This document shows, piece after piece, positions 16,033-21,909 of a stretch of 26,532 nt of DNA (its first letter is position 1; every line of letters starts with the position of its first letter). The position numbers and the translations under genes are program-made. The stretch lies in the NCBI GenBank assembly GCA_002454505.1, contig DKJA01000002.1, positions 28,677 through 55,208 on the forward strand, written 5' to 3'. The stretch is from Oxalobacteraceae bacterium UBA6704 (lineage in GTDB: Bacteria > Pseudomonadota > Gammaproteobacteria > Burkholderiales > Burkholderiaceae_D). Below the pieces are notes generated by a model, which was not told the origin of the DNA, searched no databases, and was given only the letters and a program-made list of their open reading frames with translations.

Positions 16033-16338
16033 ATGTCTGACAAGGAAAACCTCGGTTCACCCTATGCGTCCGTCTTCACTGCGGGCAGCCGGTGGCGAAG
16101 GTGGGTTCAATGGTGCAGCGATGCAAATTCGCGAGCGCAACCGCCATCTGGGTCGACCGTTGGGCAGGCCCCCCGTTGGAAGCACGCTTCTACTGAAAGG
16201 ACTGGAGGCTGACGTCGCGGTCATTCTCGAGCCGAGCGAATGACTGCGCAACACCTTTACGTGGCTCTCACGCGAGGCGCAAGACGAGTCGTGGTTTGCT
16301 CATCGATGCCTTTGCTAACGCCAGCCATAGGCCGCTAG
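16033..16338 (+). pseudogene. Gene start fused to a frameshifted UvrD-type helicase C-terminus
   Basis: The ATG at 16033 has a strong AAGGAG site and begins MSDKENLGSPYASVFTAG. From about 16085 another frame (to the TGA at 16241-16243) reads as the end of a superfamily 1 helicase: IRERNRHLGRPLG, then STLLLKGLEADVAVILEPSE. The remaining helicase tail continues in the next frame from 16240, MTAQHLYVALTRGARRVVVC, to a TAG at 16336. LKGLEAD and YVALTRGA correspond to helicase motifs V and VI of UvrD/Rep-like enzymes. The locus therefore contains at least one deletion (most of the helicase) and one or two frameshifts. Its partner could have been the MBL gene upstream. Confidence 0.7.
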
Positions 16339-16514
16339 CAAACGCTCATTCGACGACTGATTCACCTTTTCAAGGGTGACGTTCGGGCCGCAACGACCGC
16401 TCCGCGCCTAATATGCTACTCGACACTGAGCATCTGCTCCTGTTGCCTAGGTCAGTTTAGGGCATTTTGAGTATATCAGGGGCAGCTTTGCGTAGAGCCC
16501 TGGTCCCTCATGCA
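16339..16514. other. Short intergenic region
   Basis: Between the helicase remnant and the HigA gene no gene, hairpin or repeat could be supported. Confidence 0.4.
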
Positions 16515-16940
16515 TTACAAGAATGCACTAGCATCAACGCTGAAACGTTGGCCTAGTTTTTTCGCGAGAACTCGACTTATTTCACGACGACCGGACAAAA
16601 TATCGCTGATCAAAGTAGGGGAAGCGATATCGGCCAAGTCTTTCTGCTTCAAATCGTGTTCCTCCAGCAAAAAGCGGAGTACTTCTTTTGGTTCCGTATC
16701 CGGAATTTCAACATGCTCGTCTTCCCACTTTTGAATAAGCAACATTGCTAATTCAAAAAGATCAAAGAGAGGATGACTCTCATCATCCCCTACTTCGCTG
16801 GCCAGACTGTCAACCAGAGCATGTACACGTTTAAAATCAGTGTCATTCCGAATCGGGCGTAACAGGGCTTGATCCTGTAGCGCTGCCCAAGCCTTTTGAA
16901 GGCCGGGCGTCACGCTGCTCGACTGGTTTTGATGATTCAT
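16515..16940 (-). CDS. higA: HigA-type antitoxin with XRE helix-turn-helix
   Basis: A 141-residue antitoxin. The N-terminal part (LRPIRNDTDFKRVHALVDSL) is the HigA toxin-binding region. The C-terminal part is a helix-turn-helix: LEEHDLKQKDLADIASPTLI, then SDILSGRREISRVLAKKLGQ. It should neutralise the HigB toxin and repress the operon promoter. The ATG at 16940 overlaps the toxin stop codon by 4 bp (ATGA), giving coupled translation. Toxin-first order is the normal Hig arrangement. It appears intact. Confidence 0.9.
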   Translation of the reverse strand: MNHQNQSSSVTPGLQKAWAALQDQALLRPIRNDTDFKRVHALVDSLASEVGDDESHPLFDLFELAMLLIQKWEDEHVEIPDTEPKEVLRFLLEEHDLKQKDLADIASPTLISDILSGRREISRVLAKKLGQRFSVDASAFL

Positions 16941-17236
16941 TTTTTACGATTATCTTTCGACCATTTATCGTATTCAGAGTGTGTACCTACAAACTGTATG
17001 TTCACTTTCTGAATACCATAAAATACTTGTGCAACGATTCGGTAATTATTCCCACCTACGTTGAACACAGTATGATTTTTTGGCACGTAGTCGGCGCTAT
17101 TAAATGTTTCCTTGAGCTCATTGTGATTCTGTGCGCTACAAGCTTCAATCAATTTCAGCCAGGCTAGTCCCTTTACTTTTGCTGCAGGATGTTTTTTAAC
17201 GAAGTCCAGCAGCAGCGTTTTCATTGATACTTGCAT
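16937..17236 (-). CDS. higB: HigB-type mRNA interferase toxin
   Basis: A 99-residue RelE/HigB-fold toxin that should cleave mRNA on the ribosome. Family signatures are FVKKHPAAKVKGLAWLKLIE, then TFNSADYVPKNHTVFNVGGN, NYRIVAQVFYGIQKVNIQFV and the terminal GTHSEYDKW. The length is normal. The ATG at 17236 is preferred because AGAAG lies just upstream and because other HigB proteins begin at the same place relative to the conserved part; an internal ATG four codons later is possible. It is transcribed from the promoter at 17269-17296 with higA. As a toxin-antitoxin pair in a mobile element it may stabilise the element. Confidence 0.9.
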   Translation of the reverse strand: MQVSMKTLLLDFVKKHPAAKVKGLAWLKLIEACSAQNHNELKETFNSADYVPKNHTVFNVGGNNYRIVAQVFYGIQKVNIQFVGTHSEYDKWSKDNRKK

Positions 17237-17268
17237 ATCTTCTTCTTTCTTTCTTAAAGATGAGGTTA

Positions 17269-17296
17269 TTCATAGGCTTTTCTCCAAAAATGTCAA
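17269..17296 (-). promoter_or_regulatory. Promoter of higBA
   Basis: On the minus strand a perfect TTGACA (17296-17291) and TATGAA (17274-17269) are 16 bp apart, 32 bp upstream of the toxin start. HigA-type repressors usually bind over such a promoter, but no clear dyad was found. Confidence 0.5.
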
Positions 17297-17385
17297 TCAT
17301 ATGGCGGGGATGGGGGTTAGGTTCTGACAGGCTCCCGCCGGCGCGTTGCCATCCTTATGTGCATACAGCACAGAACGAATAATAT

Positions 17386-17428
17386 ACGCATTTTGCGAAC
17401 TCCGCAAGATGCGTAGTTGTTTTTTTTT
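17386..17428 (+). terminator. Rho-independent terminator on the plus strand
   Basis: Arms ACGCATTTTGCG (17386-17397) and CGCAAGATGCGT (17403-17414) pair with one G-U, with a 5-base loop, followed five bases later by nine T. It is convergent with nothing intact on its left, so it probably ended a gene now lost. Confidence 0.6.
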
Positions 17429-17775
17429 GGAATTTTTGCTGCATTGGCACGCATACCACTCAGGCCAAGATCGCTGGCGGATATGACACTGCCATGAGGG
17501 CGCCGGTGGTGACCATGAGCAGGATGAGAATCACGGCGCAGAAGCGATGTTGGCCGAGCACTTGGACGAGCTTGGCCAGAGCTCTGATTGTGGCCAGGGT
17601 GAAGTTGAAGGACACGAGGTTTACTGTGGTTGAAATGCTCCCCATGCTGGCGTCACGACGCACGCGGCACCAGCAGCCGCGGCTGTGCCGGCAGCGAACA
17701 CATCATCCGCCGCCGGGCACCGCCTTTCCTCTGGTGGGATTTCCTACAGCTCTTGAGCAAAGTACCTCGGGGCCC
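17429..17775. other. Gene-poor cargo remnant
   Basis: About 350 bp with only short overlapping frames on both strands. The minus-strand frame at 17460-17663 encodes a hydrophobic stretch (FCAVILILLMVTTGALMAVS) but has no ribosome site. No supported gene. Confidence 0.4.
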
Positions 17776-17985
17776 TAAGTAGTCACCCAAAATTTATTGT
17801 GAATTGTTTCCGAAGCTGCCCATCAAGGACTGAATCTCGTCGAGCAGGTCTGCGCCGTTCTTCGCAACGAAGCGGCGCCAGAATTGCTTGACGTGCTTCC
17901 ACAGGATTTCGATTCGATTGAGCTCGGGGCTATAGGGCGGTAGATAGTACAGATACAGGCCATGTTTCGCTCCTGGCTGCACAGA
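17776..17985 (-). mobile_element. IS630-family transposase relic (3' end of the element)
   Basis: The minus strand encodes the last about 60 residues of an IS630-type DDE transposase, LYYLPPYSPELNRIEILWKH, then FWRRFVAKNGADLLDEIQSL, ending at TAA 17796-17794. This contains the region of the final catalytic acidic residue. Outside the stop the sequence runs to TAAGTAGTCACCC at 17776, which looks like the original IS end at a TA target. The upstream 80 percent of the transposase is missing; the sequence changes to an unrelated plus-strand frame at about 17985. It is therefore a truncated insertion sequence. Confidence 0.8.
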
Positions 17986-17993
17986 TCCAATAG

Positions 17994-18269
17994 GCCAGTC
18001 CGGCAGACCTGGATGGCACTCATGAGAATGGGATCAGGCTTGCGCTTGTGCCGCACGGACGACGTGGAACCTTTGTCTGGCTGACTACTGAGCTGGGCCA
18101 TGCTGCCGCAACAGACAATGAAGTGATCGTGCCGGATCTGTCATATATACCCGAGGCGGCAATGCTGGGAAGCCTGCCCATCGATGTGCGAACGATATCC
18201 GTGACCGAAGCGCAGGACGTCTTGAATGCTCCCGATAAAACCGGTTGGCTCGCGCTGATGTTTGCATGA
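17994..18269 (+). pseudogene. Orphan C-terminal fragment of an unrecognised gene
   Basis: The plus strand is open from just after a TAG at 17991-17993 to TGA at 18267-18269. It reads like a genuine protein end: LDGTHENGIRLALVPHGRRG, TFVWLTTELGHAAATDNEVI, then a long tail ending WLALMFA. The only starts are a GTG at 18048 or internal ATGs, without ribosome sites. The missing 5' part was probably removed together with most of the adjacent IS630 copy. The family is not recognised. Confidence 0.5.
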
Positions 18270-18297
18270 GACATCGGGTCTAGCTTCAGCAATTAAG

Positions 18298-18328
18298 AAG
18301 GGCCTCAACACAAAGTGTCGAGGCCCTT
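18298..18328 (-). terminator. Hairpin inside the right end, likely present-day glmS terminator
   Basis: Arms AAGGGCCTC/GAGGCCCTT extend inward to 14 bp with one G-U on the minus strand, with a 3-base loop. It lies about 76 bp beyond the glmS stop codon and is better paired on the glmS strand. The following T-tract is weak (CTTAATT). Confidence 0.6.
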
Positions 18329-18331
18329 CGT

Positions 18332-18347
18332 TGTGTCAAACTTTATT
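18332..18347 (-). repeat. Putative TnsB-type binding site R2
   Basis: On the minus strand AATAAAGTTTGACACA, one base different from the terminal core, only 20 bp from R1. Closely packed sites are typical of a Tn7 right end. Confidence 0.8.
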
Positions 18348-18351
18348 TGTT

Positions 18352-18378
18352 TGTGTCAGACTTTATTTGTAGTTCACA
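18352..18378 (-). repeat. Right terminal inverted repeat with transposase site R1
   Basis: Read on the minus strand it begins TGTGAACTAC and ends in the core AATAAAGTCTGACACA, identical to the core of the left end. It is the glmS-proximal end of the element. Confidence 0.9.
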
Positions 18379-18383
18379 TTCAC
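18379..18383. repeat. Right target-site duplication TTCAC in attTn7
   Basis: Identical to 13226-13230. It forms the last five of the 25 bases between the element and the glmS stop codon. Confidence 0.9.
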
Positions 18384-18403
18384 GGGCTGTCTGAAGCCGC
18401 CAA

Positions 18404-20233
18404 TCACTCCACCGTCACCGACTTCGCCAAATTCCTCGGCTTATCCACATCCGTCCCCCTCGCCAGGGCAGTGTGATAAGCCAGCAACTGCAACGACACC
18501 ACGTGCAGGATCGGCGACAGCACGCCATAGTTCTCCGGCATGCGGATCACGTGCACGCCGTCGCCGGAGGTGATGCGCGAGTCGACGTCGGCGAACACGT
18601 ACAGCTGGCCGCCGCGGGCGCGCACTTCCTGCATGTTCGATTTCAGTTTTTCGATCAGCGCGTCGTTCGGCGCGATCGTCACCACCGGCATCTCTTCCGT
18701 CACCAGCGCCAGCGGGCCGTGTTTCAGTTCGCCCGCCGGGTAAGCCTCGGCGTGGATGTACGAAATCTCCTTCAGCTTCAGCGCGCCTTCCAGCGCGATC
18801 GGGTAGTGCATGCCGCGGCCCAGGAACAGCGCGTTTTCCTTGCGGGCAAAGTCGTCGGCCCACGCGATGATTTGCGGTTCCAGCGCCAGCACGGCCGTGA
18901 TTGCGGAAGGCAGGTGGCGCATCGCCTTCAGGTGCGTGTTTTCTTCTTCGTCGGTCAGGCGTTCGTTGACCTGGGCCAGCGACAGCGTCAGCAGGAACAG
19001 CGCGGCAAGCTGCGTGGTGAAGGCCTTGGTCGATGCGACGCCCACTTCCACCCCGGCGCGCGTGATGTACGCCAGCTTGCATTCGCGGACCATCGCGCTG
19101 GTGGCCACGTTACAGATCGTCAGCGTGTGTTCCATGCCCAGCGAGCGGGCGTGCTTCAGCGCGGCGATGGTGTCGGCCGTTTCGCCGGACTGGGAGATCG
19201 TCACCACCAGCGTGTCCGGGTGCGGCACGCTGTCGCGGTAGCGGTATTCGCTGGCGATTTCCACGCTCACCGGCACCTTGGCGATCGATTCGATCCAGTA
19301 CTTGGCCGTCAGGCCCGAGTAGTAGCTGGTGCCGCAGGCGAGGATCAGCACGCGGTCGATCTGCTTGAAGACTTTATAGGCTTCGTCGCCGAACAGCTCG
19401 GGCATGATGCCGGTGACGCCTTCCAGCGTGTCGCCGACCACGCGTGGCTGCTCGAAGATCTCCTTCTGCATGTAGTGGCGGTACGGGCCCAGTTCGGCCG
19501 CGCCGGTGTGGGCGTGCACCGTTTTCACTTCGCGTTCCACCTGCTTGCCGTTGACGTCCGCGATCCACACGCGGCCCAGCTGCAGGTCGACCACGTCGCC
19601 TTCTTCCAGGTAGATGATCTGGTCGGTCGTGCCGGCCAGCGCCATCGCATCCGATGCGACGAAGTTCTCGCCCTTGCCGATACCGACGATCAGCGGCGAA
19701 CCCTGGCGCGCAGCCACCACGCGGTGCGGCTCTTCGCGGCAGAACACGGCGATCGCGTAGGCGCCATGCAGGCGCTTGACGGCCTGCTGCACCGTTTCGA
19801 ACAGGTCGCCGTTGTACAGGTGATCGACCAGGTGGGCGATGACTTCCGTGTCGGTCTGGCTCTGGAATACGTAACCGAGCTTGGTCAGCTCGTCGCGCAG
19901 CTCGTCGTGGTTTTCGATGATGCCGTTGTGGACCAGCGCGATGCGGGCGTTGTCCGACGTCGGCGAGAAGTGCGGGTGGGCGTTGTGCGATGCCGGCGCG
20001 CCGTGCGTGGCCCAGCGGGTGTGGGCGATGCCGGTGAAGCCTTCCATGCCTACTTCCTTGGCCTGCTTTTCCAGTTCCGCCACGCGCGACGTGCTGCGCG
20101 AACGCTGCAGCTTGCCATCCACATGCAGCGCCACGCCGCAGGAATCGTAGCCGCGGTATTCGAGCCGCTTCAGGCCTTCGATCAGGATGGGGGTGATGTT
20201 ACGTTGCGCTACTGCGCCGACGATGCCGCACAT
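18404..20233 (-). CDS. glmS: Glutamine-fructose-6-phosphate aminotransferase (isomerizing)
   Basis: A 609-residue full-length GlmS, making glucosamine-6-phosphate from fructose-6-phosphate and glutamine, the first step to UDP-GlcNAc. The N-terminal glutaminase domain starts MCGIVGAVAQ, with Cys2 (after Met removal, the nucleophile) and HTRWATHG. Two SIS sugar-isomerase domains follow (ACGTSYYSG and TISQSGETADT; then LGRGMHYPIALEGALKLKEI). The extreme C-terminus PRNLAKSVTVE is the conserved end that TnsD-type proteins recognise at attTn7. The ATG at 20233 has GAGG upstream. The coding sequence is undisturbed by the Tn7-like insertion, which replaced only its downstream region. Confidence 0.98.
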   Translation of the reverse strand: MCGIVGAVAQRNITPILIEGLKRLEYRGYDSCGVALHVDGKLQRSRSTSRVAELEKQAKEVGMEGFTGIAHTRWATHGAPASHNAHPHFSPTSDNARIALVHNGIIENHDELRDELTKLGYVFQSQTDTEVIAHLVDHLYNGDLFETVQQAVKRLHGAYAIAVFCREEPHRVVAARQGSPLIVGIGKGENFVASDAMALAGTTDQIIYLEEGDVVDLQLGRVWIADVNGKQVEREVKTVHAHTGAAELGPYRHYMQKEIFEQPRVVGDTLEGVTGIMPELFGDEAYKVFKQIDRVLILACGTSYYSGLTAKYWIESIAKVPVSVEIASEYRYRDSVPHPDTLVVTISQSGETADTIAALKHARSLGMEHTLTICNVATSAMVRECKLAYITRAGVEVGVASTKAFTTQLAALFLLTLSLAQVNERLTDEEENTHLKAMRHLPSAITAVLALEPQIIAWADDFARKENALFLGRGMHYPIALEGALKLKEISYIHAEAYPAGELKHGPLALVTEEMPVVTIAPNDALIEKLKSNMQEVRARGGQLYVFADVDSRITSGDGVHVIRMPENYGVLSPILHVVSLQLLAYHTALARGTDVDKPRNLAKSVTVE

Positions 20234-20376
20234 GGTGGAACCTCTTCAAATGGGTGGGATGCATTCATGGTAGAGCAGGCCAAAAGAAATAAGGTTTCGC
20301 AATTCAACCGTGCATGAAAGAATATTTCACGCTTTATGTATAATGAATTTTTCTTTCATTTACAGCGAAATTATTG
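20234..20376. promoter_or_regulatory. Divergent glmS/Lrp promoter region with a 9-bp dyad
   Basis: The gap between glmS and the Lrp-type gene is AT-rich. ATGAAAGAA (20314-20322) and TTCTTTCAT (20351-20359) are perfect inverted copies separated by 28 bp. Lrp/AsnC regulators commonly bind such AT-rich dyads near their own promoter, so autoregulation and possible control of glmS are plausible, not shown. Confidence 0.4.
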
Positions 20377-20841
20377 ATGGATATTTCATTGGACGATATC
20401 GACCGCCGTATCCTGGCGGCATTGCAGGAAGATGCGTCGCTGACGAATGCCGAGCTGGCCCAGCAAGTGCACGTGTCCGCGCCCACCTGCCTGCGCCGCG
20501 TGAAAAGCCTGCGCGAAGCGGGGGTCATCGAGCGGCAGGTCGTCATCGTCGATCCGACCAAGGTGGCCACGCAGCTGACCGCTATCGTGGAAATCACGCT
20601 GGACGTGCAGGCGGCCGAGAAGATGGCGGAATTCGAGGCGCTGGTGGCGTGGGAGGCGGCCGTGCTGCAGTGCTACCGCGTGTCGCCGGGGCCGGATTTC
20701 GTGCTGGTGGTGCAGGTGGCGGACATGCCGGCCTATCACGCGCTGGCGCACCGGCTGTTCACCAGCCACGCCAATGTGCGCAATGTGAAGGCGTATTTTT
20801 CCACGCTGCGGAGCAAGTTCGAGACGCGGATCGCGGTGTAG
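20377..20841 (+). CDS. Lrp/AsnC-family transcriptional regulator
   Basis: A 154-residue regulator of standard length. Residues about 1-60 hold the helix-turn-helix (LDDIDRRILAALQEDASLTN, then HVSAPTCLRRVKSLREAGVI). Residues about 65-150 form the ligand-binding RAM domain (VSPGPDFVLVVQVADMPAYH). The ATG at 20377 is preferred over the TTG one codon earlier because the family usually begins M-x-x-x-L-D-x-x-D. The ribosome site is weak. It is divergent from glmS. Targets are probably amino-acid related; the ligand is unknown. Confidence 0.9.
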   Translation: MDISLDDIDRRILAALQEDASLTNAELAQQVHVSAPTCLRRVKSLREAGVIERQVVIVDPTKVATQLTAIVEITLDVQAAEKMAEFEALVAWEAAVLQCYRVSPGPDFVLVVQVADMPAYHALAHRLFTSHANVRNVKAYFSTLRSKFETRIAV

Positions 20842-20844
20842 CAA

Positions 20845-21309
20845 AGGCCATTCTCCACAGGCTGTTCACCGCTTGTCCACCCGCTTATACCCGGGTTATC
20901 CGACCAGCATTCACAGGCTTGCACACAAAGTTATCCACCGCCGTTTCAATAAAGGCACCGGCAGATCATGAAATAGGCAGTCAGCTGCTCATCTTCGGCC
21001 TTCGTTGGCTTTCGGCGCATTTATCGACAGCTTTTTCACGGCTTTTCCACATCGTTATGCACCGGCCAGCCATCGATGAAAAGCGGCTGAAACCACGCCA
21101 TACAGCGATCTCCACCGGTTGTGCAGTGCTTGTACCACCGCTTGCCAACAGCTTTATCCCCAATCGGGCAAAGTACTCCAGCGCGATAGCGGATCCAGCT
21201 CGCTGGCAAGGATTTCCACCGGCTACCCACCGCTTGTTCGCATCTTGTCCGCACACTTTCCCACAAGCTTGTCCACAGCAGCCGATGGCAGGGACGGCTA
21301 GAATGGCGC
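20845..21309 (+). other. Intergenic cluster of DnaA-box-like nonamers
   Basis: A 465-bp gene-free region full of same-strand motifs close to TTWTNCACA. A strict match is TTTTCCACA (21043). Near matches are TTGTCCACA (21269), TTATCCACC (20931), TTGTCCACC (20873), TTCTCCACA (20851), TTATGCACC (21055), TTATCGACA (21021), TTATCCGAC (20896), TTATCCCCA (21154) and TTGTCCGCA (21245). There are at least ten such sites in one direction. No dnaA, dnaN or other origin-marker gene lies in the window, so a replication origin is unlikely. A DnaA-titrating or regulatory locus is the working idea. Confidence 0.5.
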
Positions 21310-21909
21310 ATGAACTATCTCGCCCACGTGTATCTGGCCCGGCAAAGCGATGCGGCAATGGTTGGTGCGATGCTGGGCGATTTCGTCAAGGCGAATAACA
21401 TCGACAGTTATCCACCGGCCATCGCCCGCGAGATCGCGCTGCACCGCTTCATCGATAGCTATACGGATGCGCATCCCGTCGTCATCGAAGCGAAGGAACT
21501 GTTCGGCGAAGGGCGGCGCCGCTATGCCGGCATCGTGCTGGACATCTTTTATGACCACGAACTGAGCCGCCACTGGGATAACTGGTGCGATATCCCCAGG
21601 CACGAGCTGATTGCACGCTTTTATCGCGCGCTGCGGGCGCACGAAGAAATGCTGCCGGACAAGCTGCAGCAGATGCTGCCTTACCTGGTGGGGCAGGACT
21701 GGCTGGGTGGCTATGCCGACTTCGATGGGGTGGGGGAGACGGTGGCGCGCGTGTCGCGCCGGCTGAGCCGCAACGGGCACCTGCTGCGCGATGGCGTCGG
21801 CGACCTGATCGAACATCGGGACGCCATCGCGGCAGGGTTTGAACGCTTCTTTCCGGACCTGGTGAGGTTCGCGGAAGCGCGTCGGGCCGAACTTATTTCT
21901 TCACTTTGA
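21310..21909 (+). CDS. acpH: Acyl carrier protein phosphodiesterase
   Basis: A 199-residue AcpH, which removes the phosphopantetheine arm from acyl carrier protein. Family signatures are MNYLAHVYLARQSDAAMVGA, GDFVKAN, then IALHRFIDSYTDAHPVV with the metal-binding His and Asp residues of this HD-like family, and IVLDIFYDHELSRHW. The length is normal. It converges on glmU, with the last 17 bp of both genes overlapping. The upstream DnaA-box cluster could influence its transcription. Confidence 0.92.
   Translation: MNYLAHVYLARQSDAAMVGAMLGDFVKANNIDSYPPAIAREIALHRFIDSYTDAHPVVIEAKELFGEGRRRYAGIVLDIFYDHELSRHWDNWCDIPRHELIARFYRALRAHEEMLPDKLQQMLPYLVGQDWLGGYADFDGVGETVARVSRRLSRNGHLLRDGVGDLIEHRDAIAAGFERFFPDLVRFAEARRAELISSL

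Larger units (their letters stand above)
13231..18378. mobile_element. Non-autonomous Tn7-like element inserted in attTn7
   Basis: The element is 5148 bp long. The termini begin TGTG and form 27-bp inverted repeats (13231-13257 and 18352-18378) that agree at 23 of 27 positions. Perfect 5-bp direct repeats TTCAC flank it. The right end is separated from the glmS stop codon by exactly 25 bp, the classical Tn7 insertion position. Inward-facing AATAAAGT-type sites are spread at the left end and crowded at the right end, as in Tn7, whose own right-end sites contain AATAAAGTCT. No tnsA, B, C, D or E gene is inside, so mobilisation would need proteins from elsewhere. The cargo is partly decayed: a small hypothetical gene, an MBL-fold gene, a helicase tail, HigBA, an IS630 relic and an orphan gene tail. 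Confidence 0.92.

Noticed and set aside
17460..17663. Small hydrophobic minus-strand frame
   Set aside because: A possible membrane peptide, but without ribosome site or neighbour support in a decayed region.
18473..20317. Plus-strand frame of 614 codons opposite glmS
   Set aside because: Shadow of glmS codon bias; no ribosome site and no protein-like motifs.
20845..21309. Chromosomal replication origin
   Set aside because: DnaA-like sites are abundant, but no dnaA, dnaN, gyrB, rpmH or AT-rich unwinding block is present.
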